Positions 26,665 to 35,213 of a stretch of DNA of 47,489 bases are shown piece after piece. The stretch lies in the IMG/VR virus record IMGVR_UViG_3300048929_000021, positions 1-47,489 of that record; one strand, 5' to 3'. The stretch's first letter is position 1; the number at the start of each line of letters is the position of its first letter. The stretch is from a virus. The notes under the pieces are model-generated. The model was not told the DNA's origin, did not search any database, and saw only the letters and a program-made list of their open reading frames with translations. A program made the translations under genes and the position numbers.

Positions 26665-27186
26665 TTAGAAGCCGTTAGTCGAGTTATACGGATCAGTCGT
26701 CGGGACGTACAGCTTGACACGGACACGAAGAAGACCTGCAGAGAACGTACCAGCGACATTGACAGCTACATACTGAGGCTTGACGAGAGTCGTACCAATC
26801 AGCGTACCAGCCGATGTAGAACCAACGATAAGGACGTTGCGTTCGCCAAGAGTATCAATCGATGCAATCGGCATGGCAGAGACCAGACCAGCAGCAGCAA
26901 CCGTAGCACCCGTCAGATCGACAGTACCAATGGTTACCGAAGTACCACCGACAGCGGCGACTTCAGCCGAGACATCGACTTCTTCGATACGAGAGTTACG
27001 AGCAAGCGGAGCAAAACCGAAGTTTAGAGCCGTCAAGGTCGAAGTCTGTTTAGTAAGGTCTACAAGGAACTCTTCTACTCGCCATTCACCAGCAGAAGGA
27101 GTTTCACCAAACGAGTAGGTGCCCTTTGCCGAACGGTTGTCAGACGGGAAGAAGATGACTAGACCATCTTTATTAATGTAAGACAT
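26665..27186 (-). CDS. Putative capsid decoration or minor head protein, 173 aa
   Basis: The gene follows the major capsid gene directly, with a strong GGAG before ATG 27186. The product is beta-rich with Ala/Val/Thr/Gly stretches (VDVSAEVAAVGGTSVTIGTVDLTGATV) and no enzymatic motif. Proteins encoded in this position often decorate the capsid. No family is recognised, so the role is positional inference. Confidence 0.65.
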   Translation of the reverse strand: MSYINKDGLVIFFPSDNRSAKGTYSFGETPSAGEWRVEEFLVDLTKQTSTLTALNFGFAPLARNSRIEEVDVSAEVAAVGGTSVTIGTVDLTGATVAAAGLVSAMPIASIDTLGERNVLIVGSTSAGTLIGTTLVKPQYVAVNVAGTFSAGLLRVRVKLYVPTTDPYNSTNGF

Positions 27187-27212
27187 TTGTTTCTCCTTTA
27201 CTGCTAGTCAGA

Positions 27213-28172
27213 TTAGCCGACAACAGCAGTGTTAGTCAGGATGGAAACGATAGACTCTTCACGATAGAAGCCGAAGCCCCAACGCGAGGTCGTAACGTAT
27301 TCATCACGCTGGTAGTCCTTGTTGTAATCCGAATCGACCTTGGGGGCCTGACGCATAGCGCCAACAAACGGATTAGCATCACCAGCCGTCGAGAAGAAGA
27401 TGTTCTGAACACCAGAAGTCGTAGACTTACCGTTGATCGTCTCATTGACATTCTTCTTGAGGAACTCGGAGATATAGACATCCCAACCGTAGATGTTCAT
27501 CTTGAAGTTCATGCCCGTCGACATACCATCACGAACGATACCTTCCCACTGAGGGTTATAGGAAACGTTAACGAGGTTAGTAAGAGTCGAGAGCGTCCAT
27601 TCGACAGACGAGTCAACGATAGCGACGAGGTTAGTCATCGGAACGTTGGCCTTACGAAGGGCATACTTAGCAGTAGCAAAGTCCTGCGGAGCAATGGCAC
27701 CAGACGGACCAGAACCTACAAAGCGATGGGAACCACCGTTGATGAGGTTGAGGTTATTAGCCGTCTGAGCATTCGTAGAGTCAGAGACGATAGAAAGGAT
27801 TTCACCTTCCATACGTTCCTGAATTGCACGAGCCTGCTTCGGAACGAAAGCTGCTTCAAGACGAGCCGTATAGAACGAATCCTGCTTCATCTTGTTAGTA
27901 ATGTAGGTAGCAGATGCTACGTAGTCCGTGATACGGAACTGGAAGTTACCAGTATCAAGAGCCGTATACTTGACAGGCTGACCTTCTTCATAATCGAAGG
28001 CGTCCATCTGACCGAGCGACGGGATATTGATGACTTCGCCATCAGGGAAGTCCGTCAGCCAGTCTACGTATTTCATAGCAAAAAGGTCTGCAAGGAAGAT
28101 TTCCTTCAGACGGGTCGACCAAATCTGAGAACGAATCAGATGGTTGACAGTAGTAGTCATTACACCAGACAT
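27213..28172 (-). CDS. Major capsid protein
   Basis: This 319-aa protein is encoded directly after the scaffold gene and fits an HK97-fold capsid subunit: IPSLGQMDAFDYEEGQPV, ITDYVASATYITNKMKQDSF, the spine-helix region FVPKQARAIQERMEGEIL, and WTLSTLTNLVNVSYNPQWEG. No cleaved N-terminal delta domain is apparent, in keeping with a separate scaffold. ATG 28172 has GGAG 9 bases upstream. Confidence 0.88.
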   Translation of the reverse strand: MSGVMTTTVNHLIRSQIWSTRLKEIFLADLFAMKYVDWLTDFPDGEVINIPSLGQMDAFDYEEGQPVKYTALDTGNFQFRITDYVASATYITNKMKQDSFYTARLEAAFVPKQARAIQERMEGEILSIVSDSTNAQTANNLNLINGGSHRFVGSGPSGAIAPQDFATAKYALRKANVPMTNLVAIVDSSVEWTLSTLTNLVNVSYNPQWEGIVRDGMSTGMNFKMNIYGWDVYISEFLKKNVNETINGKSTTSGVQNIFFSTAGDANPFVGAMRQAPKVDSDYNKDYQRDEYVTTSRWGFGFYREESIVSILTNTAVVG

Positions 28173-28202
28173 GGGTGTACTCTCCTATAATGATTAGTTA
28201 GC

Positions 28203-28217
28203 GTTAGCAAAGCTAAC
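28203..28217 (-). repeat. Short hairpin between scaffold and capsid genes
   Basis: GTTAGC (28203-28208) pairs with GCTAAC (28212-28217) around AAA, flanked by further copies of TTAGTTAGCG. It is not followed by a U-run, so it is not a standard terminator. It may protect or process the capsid mRNA. Confidence 0.4.
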
Positions 28218-28946
28218 TTAGTTAGCGTAAAATCTCGCTTCACCAAGAGCTGCTAGATCACGAATCATGTCTGAAGTCGTTTCCGGTGCATTGTACTTCT
28301 TGGGGTCGGTCTGCTTCATGCGCTCGTAATACTTAGCATCACGGACACTCGTGTTACCCGGCTGAGCAACTGAGTTTACCTGATTACGTGGGATCACAGC
28401 ACCTTGAAGAGAACGATCACCTTCAGAGACTCCAACGAGTTGGAAGAATGCTGACGGAGAACGGGCAGCCAGAGCAGTCAATTCCTGACCGGTCATACCG
28501 AGTTCTTGGGCCTTATGATTAACTACCTTTGCGTAATCAGAACCATGGTTCTCTGTGAGAACACGCTGAACACGCTGAAGGTTGGTTTCTTGTAGTTTCT
28601 GAGACTCTCTACGAGAGAGAAGCTCTTCCATCTTAGAAAGCAAGGTAGCCTCATCGAGACCACGCTGGTCATCACCACCCGGTGCGGGAGGAGTCACAGG
28701 CGGTTCGCTTCGACCTGTCTTCTGAGCTTCAAGAAATTTCTCAAGGGTCATGCGGGTCGAAAGCTCCTTATTCTGTTCTTCGAGTTGCTCCTTCAGACGA
28801 GCAATATATGCGTCTGATTCGGCTTTGCCCTTAGCGAGTGCAGAGATGTCCTTGAACTTCTTGCCTTCACCGACGAGCTGATCTACGTAATCGACATCCG
28901 GGATGGTTACTGTCTGGTCGTCTTGTAGGTCGAAAATATTATCCAA
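28218..28946 (-). CDS. Scaffolding protein
   Basis: This 242-aa, acidic, largely helical protein carries Glu/Gln/Lys-rich coiled-coil segments (AYIARLKEQLEEQNKEL, then LLSKMEELLSRRESQKLQ) and a Pro/Gly linker (PPVTPPAPGGDDQ). It sits between portal and major capsid genes, the normal place for the scaffold that shapes the procapsid and is later released. The C-terminus (MIRDLAALGEARFYAN) would bind the capsid protein. ATG 28946 has AAGGA upstream. Confidence 0.85.
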   Translation of the reverse strand: MDNIFDLQDDQTVTIPDVDYVDQLVGEGKKFKDISALAKGKAESDAYIARLKEQLEEQNKELSTRMTLEKFLEAQKTGRSEPPVTPPAPGGDDQRGLDEATLLSKMEELLSRRESQKLQETNLQRVQRVLTENHGSDYAKVVNHKAQELGMTGQELTALAARSPSAFFQLVGVSEGDRSLQGAVIPRNQVNSVAQPGNTSVRDAKYYERMKQTDPKKYNAPETTSDMIRDLAALGEARFYAN

Positions 28947-28980
28947 TGGTTAGGATTCCTTGTAAAGGAAGACGTGATAA

Positions 28981-29280
28981 TCACGACTCCAAAAAATTGA
29001 AAAGTTGTTTAACTTTATGACTAAAACGAATAGCACCATTTCTATCAGCTTGTTTATGAGACCATGATGCCGTTTCGTATTGATTGATATCTCGTTCAGA
29101 TCGAAGCTCTTCTTCTTCCATTTGGTTCAATGCGTTTAGGAATGCTTCGATTAGAATCTTATTGTTCCGAAGGATATACTCGATATCCTCCTTACCTTTA
29201 TTGTCCTTGCCCTTGACCCAAATTGATGGGATTGGGCGAGCCTGCTGGGGCTGAGGAGCCTGGGGTTTGACTCGGGCCAT
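28981..29280 (-). CDS. Hypothetical protein overlapping portal 3' end, 99 aa
   Basis: ATG 29280 has AGGAGG upstream and lies 83 bases inside the portal gene in another frame. The product has a Pro/Gln-rich N-terminus (KPQAPQPQQARPIP) and a helical charged body ending in KVKQLFNFLES. No family is recognised. The strong ribosome site supports a real gene, perhaps a small head-assembly factor. Confidence 0.7.
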   Translation of the reverse strand: MARVKPQAPQPQQARPIPSIWVKGKDNKGKEDIEYILRNNKILIEAFLNALNQMEEEELRSERDINQYETASWSHKQADRNGAIRFSHKVKQLFNFLES

Positions 29281-31105
29281 TAGATGGCTGTCCTCCTATA
29301 TCGGATGCCTGTAGACCTTGTTCAGAGTAATCATCAGGAGTCAGTCCAGATGGGGTCTGAGCCTGCATCGCTAGGTCTTCTTGAGCGGACTGTTTGAGCT
29401 TCTCAGCTTCTGCTTCTTCAGAGATACGAACATACGGGATCATGACATCATAATCACCGAGATTCAAAGCCTCTTCGATAATCTCAGACAACTTGACAGA
29501 CGAGAAGTGCTGTTTGATTTCAGGGTCTACACCAAGAGGTGACTGAGACCAATTAGTCAAATTCTGAATCATTTCAGCCTGCTCAGCAAAGTGACGAGCC
29601 GCAATTGGCTTAAGACGACCATTGGCAGACAAATCCTGTCTAGTGACAGTATCGAAACCTACGACACCATACTGATCGTCAATGACTCGGATAGTAGCAG
29701 AGTTCAAATTCTCTTTAGCCAAGACAAGCATAGCATTCAAAAGAGGTTCGATGATCTGCTCTTCGAACTGAGCGATCTTATTCTGGAAGATACGAGATGC
29801 AGCATTTTCGAGACGCTGGACTTCGTATGCAGTCTTCTCTCCGGGAGTACGAAAACCCATGGCCTCTTTGGGAGAACCTGCCATCTCTTCCATAATCGAC
29901 ATGATCGATTGAATCTCGATATTAGTCTGAAGAGCATTGACATCAGGAGACTTGATCTGGACGTCACCATCAGAGTCGACGTAAATCTTCTCCATTGGTT
30001 CCCAGTTAAAATCAGAGACAGCACCTGAACCACGTACCATAATAGGAGGGAACGTGATCAAGTCCATCAAGTCAGACTTCATATTTTCGATATGATCGAG
30101 ACGATACTGGAGTCCGACAAGGTTGTCGAGAGGACCCATGGCCCATAGATTATCTTGGCGTGGTCTCCATCCTGAATGGAAGATCGGTACTTCGGCCAGC
30201 GGGTAGGGGTAAGGACGTTTGACTGCGACCTTATGACGGTCAAGTACGACGATGAGGTGGTTCTTAAGGAAAACCTTTTCATCTCGGTCGTAGATGTCTC
30301 CGCAGAAGGTAAGAAGTTCAACATAGTCACTCCCGAGATAATGCCTAAACGAAGTAAATCCATCAACCATGTATTGATCATTGACCGCAGTGATGTCAGC
30401 AGACCCGTAAGCCGCTGCCGTATTACGGACATCCATGCAGTATTGATAGACTGCTTCAGCCTGTTGACGTTCAGCATCGGTGCTCGTCATCCTCATCAAG
30501 ATGTCCTTGGCTTCACCGATATTCATCAGAGTCCTATAAATCTTGGGAGTACTTGTGAAATCAGGAGCCGTCGGGTTCATGACGAAATCGTGTGGAGAGA
30601 TACGGACAGGTCTTGGACCTATGAAGCCTAGCGTAAGACCATCAGGAGTAAGTATAGAATTATCGACCCACTCGACAGTGGCGATACAATTACCATAGTC
30701 GATATAATCGAGGACTAGCTTCTTGATCTCGGCTTTGAACTGAGGCTGATCGACAGCCCACATCATATAGTCCTTGATCTTACGAGTCTTCATCTTATCT
30801 TCGTCATTGCTAGACATACCTTCCCAATTCAACCAACGACGCTTTGGAAACATAGTAGCGACGTAGTTCGAATAAAGGTTATCACGAATCTGAGTCAGCT
30901 TTGGAAGAGTAGTAGTGTTCGACCACGGAAGCTTGTTATTCGTCGTATGTGTAGTATCAGTCGCGTACAGATAACGTCTTAGTTCCTGCCATTCAGCGAT
31001 CTTAAAGGTACGACCCATATTCCAGTTGATCCATTGGACCGCAATGGCTGATCCCAATGTATCTTCTTTGATGAGGTCGTTTAGGACTAGGACTTTACCG
31101 ACCAT
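29198..31105 (-). CDS. Portal (head-tail connector) protein
   Basis: This 635-aa protein is the dodecameric portal through which DNA is packaged and released. It is recognisable from size, position after the large terminase gene, and conserved portal blocks such as TQIRDNLYSNYVATMFPKRRW, MVRGSGAVSDFNWEP and GSPKEAMGFRTPGEKTAYEV, the last being typical of T7-like podovirus portals. The C-terminus is Gln/Pro/Gly-rich. Start overlaps the previous stop (TAATG). Confidence 0.9.
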   Translation of the reverse strand: MVGKVLVLNDLIKEDTLGSAIAVQWINWNMGRTFKIAEWQELRRYLYATDTTHTTNNKLPWSNTTTLPKLTQIRDNLYSNYVATMFPKRRWLNWEGMSSNDEDKMKTRKIKDYMMWAVDQPQFKAEIKKLVLDYIDYGNCIATVEWVDNSILTPDGLTLGFIGPRPVRISPHDFVMNPTAPDFTSTPKIYRTLMNIGEAKDILMRMTSTDAERQQAEAVYQYCMDVRNTAAAYGSADITAVNDQYMVDGFTSFRHYLGSDYVELLTFCGDIYDRDEKVFLKNHLIVVLDRHKVAVKRPYPYPLAEVPIFHSGWRPRQDNLWAMGPLDNLVGLQYRLDHIENMKSDLMDLITFPPIMVRGSGAVSDFNWEPMEKIYVDSDGDVQIKSPDVNALQTNIEIQSIMSIMEEMAGSPKEAMGFRTPGEKTAYEVQRLENAASRIFQNKIAQFEEQIIEPLLNAMLVLAKENLNSATIRVIDDQYGVVGFDTVTRQDLSANGRLKPIAARHFAEQAEMIQNLTNWSQSPLGVDPEIKQHFSSVKLSEIIEEALNLGDYDVMIPYVRISEEAEAEKLKQSAQEDLAMQAQTPSGLTPDDYSEQGLQASDIGGQPSNGPSQTPGSSAPAGSPNPINLGQGQGQ

Positions 31106-31341
31106 TATTTACTTCCGTTTCGATTACTCTTTTGGATAGATTGACTTGCATAGCTAGTAGGTTTTCCAGCCTGAGAGTCAAAATACTGTTGAGCCATCTG
31201 GGACATATCATTTCGTATCATACTATTTTCGATATCAGATGAACCGAGACCAGCAGAAGGGTTCGAACGAATCTGTTCTTTCTGATTATTTCCAGACATA
31301 CGTTGATCAGGGGTCTGTATCTGACCAGTTTTTTGTGCCAT
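31105..31341 (-). CDS. Hypothetical Gln/Ser/Asn-rich protein, 78 aa
   Basis: It lies between the large terminase and portal genes, with one-base stop/start overlaps on both sides. The product is polar and low in complexity (Gln, Asn, Ser, Gly) and probably disordered. No family is recognised. Confidence 0.7.
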   Translation of the reverse strand: MAQKTGQIQTPDQRMSGNNQKEQIRSNPSAGLGSSDIENSMIRNDMSQMAQQYFDSQAGKPTSYASQSIQKSNRNGSK

Positions 31342-32891
31342 TATCCAAGGCCTCCGAATCTATGATTAGTAATCTGTGACCAGTCTCTGACTTTGTTGAC
31401 CAAGCCGCTATTCGATGGAGCGACACAGATACCAAAACAAGAGGCTAGGCAGTCTTTGATGTCATCATGTGCTGGATTCTGGTGGACTAGTTCTTCTTCA
31501 AGAAGCTCACAGTTACCACCTTTGTAATGCCAGACTTGTTTGTTCTCGTATCTAGGATTAAGACTCGCGAAGATTCGCTCGTCTTTTGATCCCATGGTCT
31601 TGTTAGGTCTGAACTCATCGACAGACAGAAGAAGACCAAACTGCTTAATATAATTTTCTTTAAGCTCATTTACAATGACAGACTGAGCAGCAGTCACCTC
31701 AGCTCTGATCTTTCTGAAGTACCACTTATCGTGGAGAGCCAGGATATGATCATAGTAATCTTTGATCCTACCTTCAGTCTTGAATCGGTCGATATCAAGG
31801 ATGTAGTAGTTATTAAACGAATCGACACCGACGACACAAATGACAGAAAAGTCAGCTCGTTTAGCCAGAGAGTAAGCAAAGTCTACGCAGGCAAAGACGT
31901 TCAATCGTCTACCGTTGTAAGCGATATACCCACCCTGTCGAGAGATCAGTGATCGATTATAATATTGGAATAGGTCTCTGGAGAGAGGGGAAGACTCAGC
32001 GTCGTTGGGATCATTATAGTATTGGGCGCGAAACTGAACAATGTTCCCCTGATACTTGGCACGCTTCTGAGCGAGAATGCGTTGATCGAAACCAAACCGC
32101 TTGCCGTCTGTTCGGACCTGTAGAGGCCAGAGATACTGACCTGATCCATCTCCGGCATCTTCGACGACTCGTTCGAATACTTCATAGACAGGTTCCTCTG
32201 AAAGAATCTCACCATGTTCGTCGTAAATCTCGACCTTCATGGAAAGCATATTGGAGTACAGATCAGCAGGATGATAACGAGTTCCGACAGTCCACTCTCT
32301 TGCATCAGTACCTTCAATAGATGCGAGCAGAGAGTATTGCTGAGAGACCTTCTTTCGGCCTTCATCAGTATAAGCATTCTCTTGGACGACGACGTCATCG
32401 AGGACAGCGATATCGCAGTGTAGGCCAGTCAGACCAGTCGTAAGACCACCAGTAAAGACAGTCGGATCACGGACAGCTTCAGCCTTACGGAGAGGATGAT
32501 CGACAGAGAATTCAGATGTCGTCCACTTCTCTCGTTGACCTACAGCCTCGTTGACCATCTCGGGCCAGTATCGACGATAAATCTTGGATGTCAGAATATC
32601 CTGAATGAACTTCAATTGCTTCTCAGCAAGATTGGCAGTAGCAGAGATATACAGGATACGGACAGTAGGATTGCGCGTAATCTCCCATGCGACTCGATAA
32701 GCAATCATAGCAGACTTACCATGGTCACGGGGCAGAAGAACAAGCTGATCCTTACGAGCACCTTGACGAGTCCACCAACGACACAATTCCTCATGGATAG
32801 AACCAAGGACACGCTGGGGATGGACAAGACGAATGAAAGTCACCAAGTCAACCTCAGCAGCTTCTCTGATAGCTTTAATTTTCTCGTCCAT
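31341..32891 (-). CDS. Terminase large subunit
   Basis: This 516-aa DNA-packaging motor has an N-terminal ATPase with Walker A LPRDHGKS (53-60), Walker B IAVLDD (161-166) and a motif III-like YISATA. A C-terminal RNase H-fold nuclease begins around residue 330 with VFACVDFAYS (first catalytic Asp). Gly-Leu-rich TGGLTTGLTGLHCD is also typical of T7-type terminases. ATG 32891 has AAAGG upstream. In T7 this gene lies at the end of the late region; here it precedes the portal. Confidence 0.92.
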   Translation of the reverse strand: MDEKIKAIREAAEVDLVTFIRLVHPQRVLGSIHEELCRWWTRQGARKDQLVLLPRDHGKSAMIAYRVAWEITRNPTVRILYISATANLAEKQLKFIQDILTSKIYRRYWPEMVNEAVGQREKWTTSEFSVDHPLRKAEAVRDPTVFTGGLTTGLTGLHCDIAVLDDVVVQENAYTDEGRKKVSQQYSLLASIEGTDAREWTVGTRYHPADLYSNMLSMKVEIYDEHGEILSEEPVYEVFERVVEDAGDGSGQYLWPLQVRTDGKRFGFDQRILAQKRAKYQGNIVQFRAQYYNDPNDAESSPLSRDLFQYYNRSLISRQGGYIAYNGRRLNVFACVDFAYSLAKRADFSVICVVGVDSFNNYYILDIDRFKTEGRIKDYYDHILALHDKWYFRKIRAEVTAAQSVIVNELKENYIKQFGLLLSVDEFRPNKTMGSKDERIFASLNPRYENKQVWHYKGGNCELLEEELVHQNPAHDDIKDCLASCFGICVAPSNSGLVNKVRDWSQITNHRFGGLG

Positions 32892-32905
32892 GATTTAACC
32901 TTTGG

Positions 32906-33157
32906 TTAGGAGACAGCCCAGTACGAAGCAGTGGCGGTCTGGGATACGACGTTAGATACAGCCAATGGAAGTGTGACCGTACCGACAATAAGAGCGACAG
33001 TAACCGTACTAGAATTGGGATCATCGAGCTGAAGGACAGCATTACCAGCGACAGTCGTAGTAATCAAGATACCTTTACCAGCAGCCCGAGGTGTTGCTAC
33101 GACATATGGAGATGCATATCGGTAGTAGTCAGAGACAGGATTAGGTGCTGTAGACAT
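32906..33157 (-). CDS. Hypothetical beta-rich protein, 83 aa
   Basis: Small protein with alternating hydrophobic residues (KGILITTTVAGNAVLQLDD, VTVALIVGTVTLPLAV), suggesting a beta-sandwich. It lies upstream of the large terminase with a one-base overlap to the preceding gene. It might be a minor head or spike component; no family is recognised. Confidence 0.7.
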   Translation of the reverse strand: MSTAPNPVSDYYRYASPYVVATPRAAGKGILITTTVAGNAVLQLDDPNSSTVTVALIVGTVTLPLAVSNVVSQTATASYWAVS

Positions 33158-33321
33158 TAGCCTTTAACCTTCTTCAGATTAGGGTTGGCCTTCTTTGCCT
33201 TAGCAGAAGCATTCCTAGAAGATGCAGCCAGAATAGCTCCAGCCTTATCCTTTGAGATACCTTCCTTCTTGGCAATCTTAGATTGGACTGCTTTGAATCC
33301 CGGATGTTTATTTGCCACCCT
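33157..33321 (-). CDS. Lys/Ala-rich basic protein, 54 aa
   Basis: GTG 33321 is chosen because GGGAG lies 6 bases upstream; an in-frame GTG six codons earlier is possible. The product starts ANKHPGFKAVQSKIAKKEGI and then has an Ala/Lys-rich run (ILAASSRNASAKAKKANP). A similar short KKEG-S-x-x-AGAILAA pattern occurs in small phage virion and DNA-binding proteins. It overlaps the 44-residue basic protein upstream. Confidence 0.65.
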   Translation of the reverse strand, partial: RVANKHPGFKAVQSKIAKKEGISKDKAGAILAASSRNASAKAKKANPNLKKVKG

Positions 33322-33442
33322 TCTCTCCCTTGACACCACGCTTCTTGTCTAGCGCCTTGTCTTTAGCAGAGCCGAGTTTGATACCAGCCTTCTTATCCAT
33401 AGCCTGATCTTTCTTAGCAGACATTCCTTTAGACTTAGCCAT
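33308..33442 (-). CDS. Lys/Gly-rich basic protein, 44 aa
   Basis: ATG 33442 opens a 44-residue frame, nearly a third Lys, with three KKDQAMDKKAG-like repeats. Its start overlaps the small terminase gene end and its stop overlaps the next gene, so it sits in a coupled chain. It is probably a nucleic-acid-binding or condensing peptide; no family is recognised. Confidence 0.6.
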   Translation of the reverse strand: MAKSKGMSAKKDQAMDKKAGIKLGSAKDKALDKKRGVKGEKGGK

Positions 33443-33956
33443 TACCCATGATCCTTTCATAATCTAGATCAAAATCTGTTTTCTGTTTAAATAACTTCTC
33501 AGCTTCCTGAGCTACCTTTTCCTTCGTAGGACGTCCTACAGAGGCTTTCTCATCTGGAAGCTTCCATCCTGCCTGAGCTAGGTACTTCTGCGCCTGAAAG
33601 GCTTCCTTGCCCGGAGTAGAGGCTACCTGTCGAATACCGACTAGACCTTTAGCACGGAGACGGACTTCTAGTTCTTCACGCCACTCGATCAGATAATCCT
33701 TGAAGAAAGATGCTTGAGTAAGCTTCTTCCAGTGAGTCCATCCATCGAGGTATTGACAGGCGAAATTATATTCAGTCGGGTCTTCACATTCGACATAAAG
33801 CTTTCGAAGACTAGGATAGAATTTCCCCTCGAAGTTCCCGTCGTAATCTTTAAGTGAGTAAATAGCGTTAGGTCGTCCAGCTTCATCAAGCTCATAGAAG
33901 ATGGCTTTCAGAAGGTACAGACCTTGTGTGTTCTTGAATCGGTTTCCTTCGAACAT
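33435..33956 (-). CDS. Putative terminase small subunit
   Basis: This 173-aa protein is the first gene of the virion arm. It has an aromatic-rich N-terminal half (LLKAIFYELDEAGRPNAIYSL, PTEYNFACQYLDGWTHWKKL) and a C-terminal helical, charged region (GRPTKEKVAQEAEKLFKQKTDFD). The position before the large terminase and the size fit a DNA-recognition subunit as in podoviruses. No helix-turn-helix is obvious, so the call is partly positional. ATG 33956 has GAGG upstream. Confidence 0.72.
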   Translation of the reverse strand: MFEGNRFKNTQGLYLLKAIFYELDEAGRPNAIYSLKDYDGNFEGKFYPSLRKLYVECEDPTEYNFACQYLDGWTHWKKLTQASFFKDYLIEWREELEVRLRAKGLVGIRQVASTPGKEAFQAQKYLAQAGWKLPDEKASVGRPTKEKVAQEAEKLFKQKTDFDLDYERIMGNG

Positions 33957-34021
33957 GTAACCTCGTTTGTGACTTGATGGTTCTATATACGAACCCTGTG
34001 TTTGTTGGTTCTTAAAGCGAA

Positions 34022-34038
34022 GTAGGTGTTGAACCTAC
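34022..34038 (-). repeat. Hairpin in leader of virion operon
   Basis: GTAGG and CCTAC form a 5-bp stem around a 7-base loop TTCAACA on the minus strand, in the untranslated leader before the small terminase gene. It looks like a tRNA T-arm but no acceptor partner is present, so I treat it as an mRNA hairpin. Confidence 0.4.
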
Positions 34039-34075
34039 ATGTCGACTAGAATCCAAAAGTAGAAGACATAATGAA

Positions 34076-34087
34076 TTACTTAAGTAA
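34076..34087. repeat. 12-bp palindrome centred on ACTTAAGT (copy 1)
   Basis: A perfect palindrome TTACTTAAGTAA. A partial copy (CCTTAAGTG) lies at 34091-34099 and another CTTAAG at 34207. All lie just downstream of the promoter-like element of the virion arm. Two equivalent palindromes occur in the 46460-46724 region. It may be an operator or regulator-binding site. Confidence 0.6.
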
Positions 34088-34107
34088 ATACCTTAAGTGT
34101 ATACTTA

Positions 34108-34136
34108 TACATTCATTATTTTTTCAGAAAAGTCAA
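34108..34136 (-). promoter_or_regulatory. Promoter-like element for virion arm
   Basis: Read on the minus strand the element begins TTGACT, has a six-A tract, and ends AATGAATGTA, 29 bases in all. The same layout and length recur on the plus strand at 46467-46495 (21 of 29 positions identical). TTGACT resembles a sigma-70 -35 box, while the 3' end does not match TATAAT well; a near-consensus TATAAG lies just beyond. Both copies point toward a long operon, hence the promoter call. Confidence 0.6.
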
Positions 34137-34384
34137 GAGGTAAAATGAAAATAAATAAACTATTTTATAAACCTTTGTAAAAACAAGATAATTTTTTGTA
34201 GAAATTCTTAAGTCGCTATACACTGTGGACACCCATACCCCTGAACCCCCTGCTACCCCGTCTTGAGACATTTGTCGTTCGTGAGATATTCCCTTGATAA
34301 TAGATCGTGTACGATTTAATCCTGTGAGACACAGTCATGTGTGAACTAATCGTGTGGTACCAGAGTATGTTATGTTATTAAGTA

Positions 34385-34436
34385 ACACCCCGACGCTACG
34401 CGATAGGGAATCAGAGACTATGGAAGTTCGGGGTGT
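34385..34436. repeat. 9-bp inverted repeat, possible structured element
   Basis: ACACCCCGA (34385-34393) is complementary to TCGGGGTGT (34428-34436), with 34 bases between. The GC-rich stem stands out in an AT-rich stretch. It could be a cruciform, a short RNA or a protein site; nothing more can be said. Confidence 0.45.
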
Positions 34437-34632
34437 ATATCCCTATGTAATGATATAACATTTCTCTTCTGTTCTATTAAACTATAGCGTCTGATCGTTA
34501 GTACACTAATCAAATCTACGGTATCATAGAGCCTCTAGGATGAGCAGTTCATTTGACCTATACCGCGTATCATTTTATGCCTCTTGCTCGCCCTTGCCCT
34601 TCTGTGTGTCAACCAAGGCATATCGATTTATG

Positions 34633-34660
34633 TTGAACAAAACAATCATGATTATATTAT
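34633..34660 (+). promoter_or_regulatory. Possible sigma-70 promoter for plus early arm
   Basis: TTGAAC, a 16-base spacer and TATTAT (5 of 6 to the -10 consensus) point toward the early plus arm. A related stretch at 34684-34705 repeats TGAACAAAA and ATATTATTCTA with a shorter spacer. The distance to the first good gene (35401) is long, so other promoters may lie closer. Confidence 0.3.
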
Positions 34661-35042
34661 TCTATTTTGTCTCCCATTATCGATGAACAAAAGAATATTA
34701 TTCTACATTTTCCCCTTTCTTTCTGTCCTCTTATGTGAGACTATCTAATCAGTCGAGGGACACAGACTTTAAAGTGTCAAACACATGGTTCTTTCATGTG
34801 GGTTCTTTGAATGGATTGAGTTGGACACTTGTATTACCAAGGCGTGAGTGTGCCCGATGACTGCCAACTGAATAGGGTGTCACCCATGCAAATGACGGCT
34901 GCTCCAATCGCAGTGACTTATCGAAAAGATTGGCTTGAAGGATAGCGCCCTGTACTGCAGAGAACGTGTTACTTCAAAGCGGATGATATCATATCCATGT
35001 TATCGCAATCAGTTGCGGTATTACATATGTGTCATGAGGGCT

Positions 35043-35213
35043 ATGAACCACAAATCTAAGATTGGGATATGGGAGTGTGTAATTTGTGCGTGTGGCAATA
35101 CCAAGCTTCGCCCCAATGGCATTGACAATGTAGTTGGTTACACTCCCAAGAGCAGACAAACAGATGATGTAACAGCGTACAAGGCTATGGCATTTATCAT
35201 CTGGTCAATGTAA
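35043..35213 (+). CDS. Doubtful small Cys-containing ORF, 56 aa
   Basis: ATG 35043 opens a frame containing WECVICACGNTKLRPNG, which looks like half of a zinc ribbon. GAGGG precedes it at a poor distance. The frame is open upstream to TTG 34935 but that part looks non-coding. It may be a leader peptide gene or simply chance. Confidence 0.25.
   Translation: MNHKSKIGIWECVICACGNTKLRPNGIDNVVGYTPKSRQTDDVTAYKAMAFIIWSM

Noticed and set aside
34022-34038. tRNA-like T-arm (GTAGG-TTCAACA-CCTAC on the minus strand)
   Set aside because: The following seven bases have no complementary acceptor strand upstream, and no anticodon arm or D-arm can be formed.
34935-35042. Upstream extension of the 35043 frame from TTG 34935
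   Set aside because: The residues look random, no ribosome-binding site is present, and the frame is not linked to neighbours.
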